A stretch of DNA of 64,000 nt from Apostichopus japonicus. Its lineage: Eukaryota; Echinodermata; Holothuroidea; Aspidochirotida; Stichopodidae. Every line of letters begins with the position of its first letter. Position 1 is the stretch's first letter. Shown here piece after piece: positions 22,923-36,900 of the stretch. The position numbers and the translations under genes were made by a program. The notes below the pieces were generated by a model. The model did not search any database. It saw nothing but the letters and a program-made list of their open reading frames with translations, and was not told the DNA's origin. The DNA lies in assembly GCF_037975245.1 (NCBI RefSeq), contig NC_092568.1:32582501-32646500 (forward strand). Reading direction: 5' to 3'.

Positions 22923-23301
22923 AGTAAGGGGATGTTGGAGAACTGGCTGAAATGATGCAAGTCATTGGCCTAAGACGAAGTTGTGTTGCGCTTACCGGTA
23001 CTCACACTCATTGCTTCCACTTTTCACGGGGCGTGAAGACGCGGTTGAGGTGACAATGTGGTCTATAGCCAGGGGACGGGCCGAGGGTCCCCCAGCATTT
23101 ACTAAAATTATTACACCTATAAAGTATACGTGTGCATCGGACAGATCGACAAGTATGCATTGAAAAATGGGCAGATGCACGTTTCGGAGCCTTGGTAAAT
23201 ATTGGGGGGGCTTATCATGCATTTGCCCCCTCAACTTTTTCATTGGGGGGGGCTGAGCCCCCCCCCCCAAGCCCCCCGGTTCCGCCGCCACTGCACTAAA
23301 C

Positions 23302-26160
23302 TGAAAAACTTCATAGCCCAGTCCTTTAGCTGGACGCTACCAGGCTGTCTATTGATCCAAGATCAATCAATAGCCTGTGTGCCAAGAAATGTAGGCACCA
23401 GAAAAAGAGAAAAAAATTAAATGATCATGGTGTATATTCTGATCTGTTTCTTTCACGTTTACTTTTGCTACAAACTTGCGGCATCTTCAAATATCAATAT
23501 CATAAAAACGGACAGCCTATAGATTGGCTAGTGGACTGTAAATGTCTCCAAGGATGCATAGCTAGATTGCTTTTCCCTCCAGTCAAACAATGTTCACCAA
23601 CGGACTATGTCAAAAGTTGAGAGGAAGGCTACAAGAAAATTGAATCCCTCCAAGTTACGCCAGGAGGATGCCGATTAAAAGCATTGAATGTTCAATCTAA
23701 GGATTTTTAAAATTTATTGTACGCTTCAAACATGCAAGAAGTAGACCACACCTCAAGCCCTATGACGTGATCAGACATGGATGCAGGAGGGGGGTGTAAC
23801 CCTCCCCTGAGTCCCCTTTCAACCTCATAAAATATCCAATAGTATTTCTAAGTGTGTACAAACTTTGTGTTTAGACCTAATTATAGCCCTAATTTATTGT
23901 CTAAGCAATGTCACATGTGGTTGAACTTATATGGGAGTTGGTTTCAGGGAACTGCCCATAGCTAAACCCTTTTTAAATAACTCTGAATCCACCTCTGTCC
24001 TTTCCATAAAGGTTTATCCTTTATCTAAATCAGTCGGGGAATTCCGTTGAATTCCTGTGCAAGTCGCTGCCACAGATGGTATGTGAGGGAAGTTAATTCT
24101 TAAAGTAAGATTAAAGAAAAAAAAAATCTATAACAAAGAGGCGATTGAAGATGATTCAATCTGGAGGGATAAAACCTTTAAGGGCAGTGGGACGTTTGAC
24201 AATCATGTGAGAGGGTAACCACAAAATCACCTTGAAACATCCAAACAAAATAGACCCTCTGTTAATTCTTTTTTTTTTCTTTCTTCAGCAAACAGCATTT
24301 CCTAATTACAATTTTTTTTTGTGGAAATTTAGAAAGCAAAAGGGCACTTAACCACTGCAAATACTAGGAAGGGGTTGTTGTCATTAACATAAAAGAGAAC
24401 TTCCAATGTAAAGAAATGGGTACTTGTGATAACTGCACACAATTGACTGGGAGGGGCCACTTGCCAATGTGCCCAATACCCACCCCCCCCCCACCCACAC
24501 TTGCTCCGTGCACACAGAAACCTGTATTAATAGTAAGATCTTTTGAGACAAATAACATAATCTGAATGTTTCTTTTTACAATGTTAGGTACATAACACTA
24601 TGTACAATCAAACTATCAATTATATTTGCAATGTTTCCCTGATAATTATTATTATTATTATTTTTGTAAAATTTGGAATGAGAAAAATATTCTTGCTTGG
24701 TCTTATCATCATAGTACATGCTCGATAACAAGATTCTTGCAGCTGAAAGAAGCTATCATTCTTGTTTCGACGAATTGGGCAACAACTGTTTGGATACTCA
24801 ACACTAACGAGCTTACCTGTCTCTCCGCAACCTTTGCACTCTCGCTATATTGTGTGCCGCCAAAAAAATAGGAAAATTTAAATTATGCTATTGGTCTCAT
24901 AAGATCTTAGTAATAATAATATGAGTGAACTGTTCATATGCTTGAGTGAACCGTGCAATTCACACAGCCTGCACGGTAGAGCTAAGGTTGCAAAGGAGTG
25001 CTAAGGTTGTCAGGAGACAGCCTTGAGCAAGATGTAAAGTAACTTTAAGAATGTATGTTCTGCACACGACATGAAAAATAAAGAGATTGATTACGTGGTA
25101 CATAAGTAAATATTAATTTACAACTTAGAATGACTGTGGGAATTTCCCACCTCTTTGCAATAGAACTTGGAAGTGCCATATTTTCAAGCATATATAACGC
25201 CTTCATGATGTTACAATAGTTTCTGATCAGTTACAAGACCAAACAAAATGATTGTTTTGTAAGTAAATCATTTGTGACTTTTATGTAAACAAGCCTTGAA
25301 ACTTAAAGCAACAATAAGAGGAACTGACTCCAGGCTACAAGCTACGTGACATGCAAATGACAAGTAAACAATGGGTTATCATATCAGCATAATTCAAAGA
25401 GGAAGGCAACCCACGGTGTTGCATATCTAATAACAACATCACTATCATGAATAATTTATGAGCTTCATAACAACTTTTAAACATCACACCCTTAATGTAA
25501 TTGAGAACGTCGCACTGAACAATACACCATTTGTACTTTTATCACTTTTGTATTATGACATTATATATCACCTTTGATTGTTACAGTCAGTTCTTATTTA
25601 GAATTACTGCCCACTATTTTTAAGAACTGTGTATTTTTTAGTATATGCTGTTAATGGCTGCTAACTTTTATTGAGTATGTGTAAACTTCACAACAACACA
25701 ATACCCAACGTTAAAGACAAACCGTTACTCAAACAGAATTAAACGTGCTAATTGCCTTATACGTACTAAGATAAGTTGGCAAAACTTCAATCACTTTATC
25801 GTAACTTTTAATTAAGTCTGTTCAACATTTGTCATTGTTATCATATCGAAAAGTCACTGTTTCTCCTTTCAATTGACCTTTCATCGCGAAGGTATTAAGG
25901 GCAAAAGTCGCTAGCACGGGGCATCTTCATATCAAACTTGAAGAAAGCATCTTCGCTAGTTTGCTTCTTCATCAAGTGCATACGAACACGCTGTCAAAAT
26001 TCTTGTGAAAAACACGCTGTGGCGTGCATGCACTGCGGTCACCTGTTTGTGTTTAAGAAGTATATAGTATACTCTAGCGCGTTCGGCGCGTCACAAAATA
26101 TTTGTAGACCCTTGAAGTTGTAGCTAAATGTCCCTTGTAGCTAAATGTCTTGCTTATTTT
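23302..26160. other. Intergenic DNA without recognised features
   Basis: This is AT-rich sequence between RBM25 and SLIRP, with short homopolymers and an ATT-type microsatellite near 24645-24660. Open frames here are short and show no conserved motif. Confidence 0.5.
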
Positions 26161-26990
26161 GATCTCTTGAACTCTGAAAATTCGCATTTGTTACCATAGC
26201 GACCACCCTTTTTTATATTTCTTGAAATTCCTATTATACCTGTGAAAGTCAATTCAGTGCTTCCCCTTGGAAAAATAGCAAAAGGTACATTTCGACTACT
26301 CTTTTAATTCTGATGTAGGCTTTTGACCTTAGTTACCACATTTTTTGATAGTACTTGGCATATTCACTACATTTGTGAAGGTTGGAAGTCAATTCAATAC
26401 CTACCCTTATAGTTACAGCAATAGGTCGCATTATTCCTAATTTGACATACAACCTTAAGTTGACTTTGACCTGTTACCATGGTAACCATTCATTTTGAGC
26501 GAACTTGCCAATCCCATTATACTTGTGGAGGTTGCATGTCAATTCAATATCCCCTCTTGAAATTCTACCAAAAACTTGCTTTTCAATTAATTTGAACTCT
26601 GACCTTTCACTCTGAGGTCTGCCTACCATGTTTGAGGAAATTCAACGAAGCCATTTAGGAGTTTTTTACACAAGATTGCTCTAAAAAGATATATTTGACC
26701 GTGACATTGACTACCCACATAGTTTGATAGACCCTGACATTCCTATTATACCTGTGGATGTTCCATATCAAATCAATATTTCCCCTTGAAGTTATAGCAG
26801 AAAGCACTTTTGACTTAATTTTACCTCTGACCTTTTGTTCCGAGGGTCTGTGAGACACAAAATTCTATCATGCAGCACCTTCCTACCAAGTTTGAGGAAA
26901 ATCAGCCAAACCATTTTGGGGGAGGTTTTGACACAAAATTGTTGATGTAACATACAAACACCCACACAAACACCCAGCTTTTGATCCCCC
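26160..26990. repeat. Divergent tandem repeat of a dispersed family
   Basis: Four related blocks, near 26232, 26366, 26512 and 26741, share the form CCTATTATACCTGTGnnnGTT...GTCAATTCAATA...CCCCTTG, separated by TGACCTTT-type segments. Spacing varies (about 134, 146 and 229 bases), so this is an old, eroded array. It ends in a CA-rich tail (ACACCCACACAAACACCC). Confidence 0.65.
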
Positions 26991-27908
26991 CCACCCAGAT
27001 ATGGACTTCCTGTCACCCTTGGTTACCCACTATGGGTGACTCCCCTGAGAATCGCTACTTAGGAACAAAAAGTATTATCATAGCAACTGCTGTTATGGCA
27101 ACAGAGACAGCTAGCTGCAAATGTCTCAACTGATCAACAAACTACAGTGTGTCATCCTCCTAATGGGAATGATGTGATAACAATGCACACAATAAAATAA
27201 AGTCTCAATTCATCTTGTCTCCAATGATAGGCAGACCTTGTTTATTTCCATGTTCCATTGCAACATACAGATAATTCAAATGTAAATAATCTGAGAATAG
27301 GCTGAGAAGGGTTTGAAGGGGGGAGTAGGAGAATTAGGGGAGAGGGAGGGGGAGAGGGAGGAAAGATGAAATGTTGTCCTGTATCCACACTCCGCAATGT
27401 CAAATATTGTCAATGTCAATTCAGAACGACTTGTTAAGGTCCAAAATTGGAAAATTTTAAACAAGTTTCAACTTCAAAAGTAAGTATTTTGTGAAACTTG
27501 AAACTGTGATATCATAGCTGACCCCCCCCCCCCCCTCTGCCATCTGGTACTTATCCTTGCTTTCTTGAAACTCTCATGTGTTATCTTTTAAATCACTGAC
27601 CTTCAAGGTACATTTATAAATCACTCACTCATGCTATTTGCAGCAAATGTGAAACCACATAAAACCTAAATTCTCTGAAATACATATTCAACTGTAATAA
27701 ACATTGTAATAGATAGGGCTGCTCTCTGCACATGTTGCTTCCTTCCATAAATCTCTTCTTCCAGAAAAGCAAATTGCGGATTTGGAGAAGACAAAAATCA
27801 CAATCCTCGTGAAGCATAGTTCAACTCGTTTCTAATTCCTCATTTTACGAGATACTCTTTCTCTGTCTCTCTCTCTCTTTCACGTTCCATTCTTCTTTAA
27901 ACGTTATC

Positions 27909-27998
27909 TTAAGAGTTCTCAGTGTCCAATATTTCAGTTATCCTGAGCTGTTTTGTTCCAACTGTGCTGTCACCATTCTTCTTTAATTGAACTTGAAC
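27909..27998 (-). CDS. SLIRP: SLIRP exon 4 (terminal)
   Basis: The acceptor is TTCCCCAG. It encodes VQVQLKKNGDSTVGTK then QLRITEILDTENS, followed by TAA at 27911-27909. VQVQ is the last RRM strand. The tail is not conserved but has the expected length. Confidence 0.9.
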   Translation of the reverse strand, partial: VQVQLKKNGDSTVGTKQLRITEILDTENS

Positions 27999-30900
27999 CT
28001 GGGGAAAAGAGAAATAGCAAAGATTAAAATTTCTTTATGTTATCACTCCATCTTCCTCTACCATGTCCATCCCTGGACACCCCGATCCACATCCCCCATT
28101 TCCACAAATGCAGGTCAGTTTAGAAAAGGAAACCCCTTCTCTGACTAACACATAGTGAAAGTAAACTCATTTCCACCAGGATCACAAATGAGGTAAACAG
28201 TAACAACATTTACACTTACAGTGATTTGGGTTTTGGGTTTTTTGTCTAGTCAGAAAGATGGCAAAAAAAATGAAATAAAAAAAATTTAAAAAACAATTAG
28301 TGTTCATAATATACAGTATGCATGCAACTTTCAATCATTAATAGTATCAAATTAAGGAAAGGATTTATTAAATTTCTATTTCTATTTCAAAATATTCTGC
28401 TCCACAGATAGACATATATAAATATATATATATATATTTATATATATACATACAGACATGAGAAGGATTATTTGACAATTGGCTGTCTTTCATCACCCAA
28501 CAACTTGAAATCCTCTGCTCTACAGATAGACATATATATGTAGACATAATGAGTAGACAAAATAACTATCAATGTAGACATAAGCGAACAAAGATGAAAG
28601 AGGAAGTGCAAGAAACACAAGGAAACGATCAAACAAGGAAATTCATGTCACGGTCACGCTAAACAAAACCTTTATAACAGTTCAAAGATGATTCTGAAGC
28701 AAATCTTGCTTGCAATGGATAACAACTGCAAATCATATAACAACATTTTATGAATGGTAACATGATCCTTTGATGACTTCCTAGCTGACCTATTAGAAAA
28801 TGAATTTGTATTGGTTTCACTTTCAACAGTAGATAATATTCAACAGAATGCAACATGAAACTTTTCTGTTTGGTCTGGCCAGGGGTCATGGGGATGACTT
28901 CTTCTGTAATTAAAATTAGAGACGAACACAACTTTTGATAATTTTTATAACATAACAACCATCAGAACGGCGTCGAGATTGGGCTGAACTTTCATAATCA
29001 GTACTCAGCCCTCGTCTTGAGAAGTGTTGCAAGTGTTCAGAAGGCAGCCCCTGGTGACTAAGATCTGACAACCACACCAAACCACTACATTACCAACATG
29101 ACAGAAATAACAGCCAAAACTTATTTCCCTGATACTAGAAATAAAACTGGGGGCAAATGGTATGGACTCACATCTGTGACATAAGGTCTTAGGGTTCAAA
29201 TTTCTACCTTTCTCCTTATGAGCCCTAAAAAGGTTGAAACCAATCCTGGAATGGATTTGTCTTGTTGGTGTATTGACTTACTTTCAAATTCATATTTCTG
29301 CAGTATCTCATTTCACATATTTAGTACATACAGTATGTATTGTATTTATGGGAAAACTGCTACAATGAGGAATGGCTAATCTTTGCATAGATACGGAATA
29401 GCAAACTCCGCATAGAATATGGAATAGCAATTTGGCTACAAAAATGAAAATTGAACAGCCAAGAAATTGGTTTGCATAGCTTTGGGGAATACTAGCTCAA
29501 TCTCCGTACAGGGTCACAGAAAATGACGGTGGGAGTGCATTTACAGTACATGGACATTTTTCATAGTGGGCATAGACAAAATTGACAGCTGCTCTTGTGG
29601 TACAAAGGAAAACTATTATGTTTTGGGTAAGTTTCAAAAACCTTCTGTTTGGTTTTTCTTGCCCTATCACTTCAATTAACATTTTGGTTAGTGCCTATAA
29701 CAAATAAATTTGTTATCCAATTTTGGGGCAATTTGGAGTGTTTGGCTACCGGTTGGTCAAGTCCTTTTATTCCAAGGGCTGATATGTGCTCGCTGAGTCA
29801 TTCACATTCAGAGCATGTTTCTAGACTACCCACTGTACTGTATTCCACATACAGGTAGATAACAATAGATCAGGTAGATAACAATAGATCAGGTAGATAA
29901 CAATAGATCAGGTAGATGACAATAGATCAGGTAGATGACAAATAGATCAGGTAGATGACAATAGATCAGGTAGATGACAATAGATCAGGTAGATAACAAT
30001 AGATCAGGTAGATAACAATAGATCAGATAGATAACAATAGATCAGATAGATAACAATGGATCAGGTAGTTAACAATAGATCAGGTATATAACAATAGATC
30101 AGGTATATAACAATAGATCAGGTAGATGACAATAGATCAGGTAGATGACAATAGATCAGGTAGATGACAATAGATCAGGTAGATAACAATAGATCAGGTA
30201 TGTTGCATCCTTTGAGAGACGATTAATTTGTCTGATTATGAAGGTACGAGACGTTACATTATGTTGATTTCAATAGTTTTCGTACAGTATAGTCAACTAG
30301 AGCACAGGTTTTACAATTTGCAGGACGAGTAAAAAATACGTTCAATACATCAGCAGTCTCTTACAGATTGAAACTAGCTCGCACTAGAATATCCCGTAAG
30401 TTTGGCGGTTACTGGACCTTCTAGAAAGACTGACTGTTAGGCAGTCTGTGTTCTGAAGAGTCGGTAGGTGTTACTGAATGTTTGGAAGACTAGGGGTGGT
30501 ACTCAAGCTTTTGCTGGCTTGTTTTGTAATGTCACAGTCCGGGCATAGGGAAACTTTGTACTTAATGGCGTATTCAAAAAAGGGTTCCCTTTAAAGTAAA
30601 CATTTCCTTTGCTGTATATATACACACCTTTTGGCCATCCATAACATGGAATCCCTTCTTCAAGGCTGCCTGTACCGTTGCTGGGTTAGAAAACCCAATA
30701 AACCCGAAACCCTTGGAGAATCCTGTCTTTTGGTCCTGTCAAGAAACAAAGAGAATGCAAACGTCACCTTTTATTAATATTTACAGTATCATTTTATACA
30801 TGCAACAGCAACTTATTCAATAACAAAAGATTTCAAGCATGAGTTCATTTATTATCTTTTCCTGCCCAGTTTTCATGAAACCATTCAAGAAACACAATGT

Positions 30901-33900
30901 ACTGTACCATCCTGTCCACACTTCTCTGACAATGTACATGTGTGCTTAGTCTCACACTGACAAGATCGTAAACGTAAATACGTGACAAGGGTAAAATGTA
31001 TGAAAGTCTTTCACAATGAAGATCCTTGCCAGTTATTGTATACATATCCTTAAACTGCATACATGCTCTTTGAGTTATTTAAGAATATTTCAGTGACCAC
31101 TGTTTATCTAACTTTTCTTTACACTTTATTTCTCTCTCCACCTCTTTCTCTCCACATCTCTCTCTCTTTCTCTACTTCTATTAGTATGAAAGTCTTTCAC
31201 AATGAGGATCCTTGCCAGTTATTGTATACATATCCTTAAACTGCATACATGCTCTTTGAGTTATTTAAGAATATTTCAGTGACCACTGTTTATCTAACTT
31301 TTTTTTACACTTTATTTCTCTCTCCACCTCTTTCTCTCCACATCTCTCTCTCTTTCTCTACTTCTATTAGTTACCCTTTTTTTATCCCTTTTGGCTTCTT
31401 TAGCAATATCAGTTACAAGTGTTACAAGTTACAAGTGCCAAGGCCTCTTAAGAGCTTCTACTGATTATTGGGAAAGCAACAACTTGAGATGAATCAACTG
31501 TAAGCACTTTTGCTTAATACCCTATGGTAGTTCTCAGGCAATGCATCTCACTAGGAGTCAACGTTTTCATGCAGGACAGATGAGAGAACGAACCACTTGA
31601 TTTACAAAGAGTTCACTTAGTTACGCATAGCCCTAGACAAAGTTTGAACTTCTCCCCCGTACAAAAAAGTCAAATTTCTCTTCCCTTCTGCAAGGCTCAA
31701 TGAAACTGAGGTGTAACACCTGATATTAACACAATGTACTGTGGCTTCTGATTGGTGGTATCACAGTTGGTCAAGCACAGAACTTGTAAACCTGAGATTG
31801 CAAATTTTCCATTTTTGTTGACAATATCTTTGCCCTAGATACTACACTACATTTATGCAGTCCATGGTATCTTGCAAATTTGTCAGGGGTGCTATATCCC
31901 AACTATGACGATGAAATTCATCTGTTTTTTTTACCTTTCCTATTAAAAACAAACGTGCCTCATATTTCATTTAGATAATAAAGTCAGGCCTTAGAGCAGC
32001 ATCAGATGTTTCACTCCTTAAGAAAAAATTCTTTGAACTTTCTGAAACACTGTCAACTAAATGCAAGGTACTGCTGATGACTATGTTAAAATATTTGTGG
32101 GAGGTTGAAAGAGGAGGTGTTCATTCCCTGCCCCCCCCACCCCACCCATCCACTCCTTCCCCATCCCTTGATGCATGCCTGGTTCATACAAGCAAAATTC
32201 ACTTTTCAGTCACAGTAGTAACAGGGTTGCATTAGTTTAGTCATGAAAAGTAGCCATCTGGATTTGGCAAATTAATAAAACAAAATAATAATAAACTAAA
32301 TAGGACAATAAAGTCATTGATGATGCATATCCAGTGATTAGGTTTCCTGAATGTGGAGTAACATAACAACTGCCAAGTCGAGTTGCTGCGCTGAGTAAAA
32401 AATTGATTTCAACTTTCTTCATTCTGAACTTTGGCAAAGTAAAAATCAATCTGTCAATTGATAACAAAAATTGTAATAAAAACTTCCATCTTTTGTTTCC
32501 TCACTAGGGGTAATTTACGGTTGCAATTGATTAATAAACCAGAGAGCCGGCAGGCCTAGTGACTCTTTACCTTATAAGTTTGTACTACAGTACAGTATAT
32601 ATGTAATCACCTGACTGATAGAAGAACTGAGGAAAATGTGTCCTGAAGTCAGGTACCAGAACATCAGAAATGAGTTCTAGATTTAAGTTGATCATTGCAA
32701 AGGTATTACCCTTCTGAAAAATGATGACAAATAACAGTCATTTATGGTGGAAAGTGGAAAACCCTGTCAGCCATTTAAAAGAGGAAAGGTCAAATCCTGA
32801 CACAGAAAAGTTATTCATCGGGAATGGTTGAAACTGTCACATGACAGTCCATCAGAATCATATCTGGGCAAAATATTTGGACAATATCTGTCACTAAATG
32901 TCCTTGTGGAATACCAAGCACTAATAAGGACAATTGTAATGTCTTAAAGTCAGCTAAATACGTCAGGTCTTTAATATTGAGTATTTAGATCTGTTTTGCA
33001 GTACATTCTGACTTACAAAGAAATGACATCTTAAAACAGCATTGTAACCTGTTCCAATTAAGTATGGTGAGGGCATGGGTGTATACCAAGATAGTGAGAG
33101 CAAATGAAGTATTCCCATGACATGGTGTAAACCTTCAGGAATTAATTAGGCTCTTAATAATACAAACGATTTCATAACAAATAACATCAATTAAAGTCTG
33201 ACCAAGTATGTGCTTTTCTGTACACCATGTCCTTCCACAAAATGTTACGCTTGAAACCAACAGCTTATTACCACATCCCTATAGAACTAAAAAGAAAGGT
33301 TTTCAGGAATTAAATTCTGCTAGCCTTAAGCAACCATTGATTTGAAACAGGATTATAGTGCTTTTAAGGGTTTACACATTCCCCCCTCACTGAGCTAACA
33401 TGACCTTTGACCTTCACAAAGAATTACTGGCTCTTGTACAGGACTTACTCATTGTAGGAAAGTCATATGCCAATATGACACCTGATCAAACTGATCAACA
33501 TTATCTTCTGATGTCATGTTTAAAATTTCCAAAATGTAACCTCTGCTGAACCAAATGACCTGTACCCTCCACCAAAAACAATCAGGTTCTTATACTCATT
33601 ATTGAGAAGCCATAGCCATACATACCAGCTACTACAGTTTTCTATCTAGAAATATTGTATTTACATAGTGTTCAATTTTTCACACCTGGTGACCTTAACT
33701 GAACTCTGACCTACATCAAATTGTATACAAACTATACAACACACAAGACTATCATACCATACATATATGAGCTCCCTTCATGTACTGGTTCAGGAGATAT
33801 AGAACTTTTGATATAATCACATTTTGCCCTCTGCTGACCCCAAATGTCATTTGACCTCCACCAAAAACAATAGGGTTCGCTGAACTAATTAAAGGAAATC

Positions 33901-36900
33901 CACATGCCAAATATTTAATAGTGCATAGGCGACCTTCCTTAGGATATCATGCTTACACAAGATTTCACACTTTTCCCCTCTGTTGACCCCAAATAACCTT
34001 TGAAATTCATGAAAAACACTACAGATCCTCTACTCACCAACGGCAAGCTACACACCAAGTTTGAACTTCCTGCAACTTGCACTTCTTCAGGCATTGTGTG
34101 AATGATGTTTCAGACATTGACCCTTGCTGACTTCAAATGACCTTTGACAAATACCAACAACAATCCCAAACCTATTCTTCCTCAGGGAAACCTACATACC
34201 AATTTATATGAACTGAACCCCAGTTATCTATCTGAAGTTAGAGCATTTACGAGCAAAGTGTCACGCACACAGACATAAACACGCTATCACCATCGCATAG
34301 ATTCCTTCTGTCTTCGGCAAGGAATCTGGATAGACCATCGCTCCAAGCACTATTTCATTTTGGTGCACTTTTTATGTCCATGCAAGAAGTAAATCAAAAG
34401 TCTTGAAATTAGTGTACAAAGTTCTTCATTAGTTGAAACGAAAACCATTTCCAGAAAAGTTAATGAGCCACACTTGTTTTTAATTTTAGTTCTAATTGAT
34501 GTTACTTGACACTACTCATCATATACCTAGTTAGTATCGGAAATTTCCCAGAACCGACATAAAGACTTGCTTAGCTTTAGGTTCCGTGTAAGTCATTCAC
34601 ACTCGCTTACACAAAGAGAAACTACTTTCACATTTTCATAAACTGCATGGAAGCAGAGACTCTTGAAACTAAATTTTTAGCCTACTTTTGTTCTAACAGG
34701 CACTTAAATTATATGTACATGGCTAATTTACTGTAGCTTACAGTTTCACCATTTTTGCACATGATTTTTCACAATTTATCCATATGACTCTCTCCTTGTT
34801 AGGGTCATCATTATACAACAAATGAAAAAAAAAACTTCCATTCAAAGTATTTAAGAAAACAGTTACAGAGCAAATATTGACTGTCAAACTGTTGCCAAGG
34901 TTATTGAAATCACTCTGTAGAACAAATATGAAACTTTAAAGGACCTTTCCTTTTCTTGCACTAATGGGTTCCCTGGATGAGAGAAGGAAACAATATGATT
35001 TAACTGCTTTCCATTTGATATAAGAGGAACCGATGAACATGACATGCATGTACTGTAATACCGTCTTAACATTGACAGTATTTAACACAGTCGCCTGACA
35101 TCACACATCCACCTCAGGGACTAGAATATTCCTTAGTATAAACAACAACATGTAGGTCTAGTAAATACCTCAACACCTTTACTTAACTCATCTAAAACCA
35201 CATAAACCCAGTAAGTACCCTTTTGGCACTTAATGCCTTTCCCCTCACCCTCCTGCTCCCCCTCGCCCCTCAAGTCTGTGTCGCAGTTTTGAAGGTTCTG
35301 GCCGTTTCTCTCTTAATAACTTGTCCTATACTTTGCTTTACAACACAACTACTATATATCTTTACACTTGTGGAGCAAACTTGATAACACTTTTCATAGA
35401 AGATTGTATTGTTATACCAGACAAATGATTCCCTGTATCCTTCTGAAAGGGTGTTTACGTCTGTCACGTTGCCAGATGGAATTCAGTCACGTCGTAAGCA
35501 AATAACTGTGTCGGGATATTCAAGGGCTAGGGAATGCCTGGGCATCTGGACTACGCGGAGTAAATTTGCGTAACCTCAATTCACATTCATTCAGTGTTTG
35601 GATGGAATGTTTGCCTGAGATGCCGAGGGCTAGTATAAAAGTAGTAGTTGCAATTGGGGCGTGGCTCATTATTATTATTATGTCGGTGCAAGAGTGACGA
35701 CGCACTCTTCCGTACCGTGCAGGTATACTGTGTGTTTCCTGCCGAACTGGGTCAAAGGTAGCTACTGTTGCCTTTCAATCATAAGGTCCCCGGTTCGAGT
35801 CACTCCCAGATTAATGTATATGTTGTCCAGTTACAGAGTTGTTGACAATCAACAATTCATAATCATGGACGTTAAATATGAATGTAAGAGACCGATTTCG
35901 GTCAGCTTGCGGCTTTGATAAGCCAATGAGGCTTCTTCGGGAGTTCCTGCTTGCAGGAGGATCTAAAATACATACATACATACATACATACATACTGTGT
36001 GTTCCTGCCAACTTTTATGTATTGTAAGTCGGGGTACTGAGTGTTCCCGCATGTGGCTTCAGGGTCACTTCATGTTCCCACGTGTTTTGGCTGGCAAGTG
36101 AAGAACCGGATTTGCTTAAACAACGGTCCCGTAATTAACTGCATACTTGTTGTCATTACGTATACTTTAGAATCCAATTAATTTAATACCGTATTTCGTG
36201 TGTAAAGAGTTGCTTAATATTATATTCGGTGGACTCTGATGGAATTCTTGCAATTGTAGTGATGGAATATTAAGTTAATGCAATGTATGAATGTACAGTA
36301 ACTGTGTCAGTCCGATATGTTATAATATCAAACAATTCATGTGTGAGGGTTTATGGTTTTATGTTTACACTCTAACATGTTGAGAACATGCTAACATTTT
36401 CGTCATTCTATTATTCTTCTTGCAGGGTTTTGTTTGTATCTTATAATAAATTAGAAACTGGACCACCGTGCCATCATTGTTTTATTTCCTGTCCACCACC
36501 TTACTACGTAACCTATGACAACGTCCAAGCCTGGACGTAAACAATTTAAAATGACACCGCTGTCTCATTTGATCATGTCAACATTATATCAGAGGGAACC
36601 TTTTCGTCTTGAGAGAACCTTCTCATCTTGTCGCCAATCTGTACTTGTTGTGTTGATCATGATAATAATGGTGGATAACCATTTTCTGTCGCCAGAAACC
36701 AAGTGATTAAGTCTCGATACATAAGCCATAAAAGGAAGGATTGATACATTAATGGACAACTGGTACGAAATGAGTTTTATGTACTGTACCCTAATATTGA
36801 CTTTAAGGATGCTCACTCTGAATTAATCAATTATCCTTAAGTATATTAGAGCATTATTTCAGCAAATTATATATTCTACTGGAAGAGATGATGCCAAGGT

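Larger units (their letters stand above)
20920..23293. mobile_element. Outer hAT-like element containing nested insertions (2374 bp in total)
   Basis: The left end is CAGGCGCGGCGGAACGGA. The right end inverted is CAGTGGCGGCGGAACCGG. An exact 8-base duplication, CACTAAAC, flanks it (20912-20919 and 23294-23301). It is interrupted by an element at 20966-22257, inserted in its poly-G tract, and by another at 22540-22922. Removing these leaves about 700 bases with a GC-rich core and no transposase. It lies upstream of RBM25 in intergenic DNA. Confidence 0.82.

Noticed and set aside
29852..30200. CRISPR-like direct repeats
   Set aside because: The 19-base units are contiguous with no unique spacers, in a eukaryotic intron. 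It is a minisatellite.
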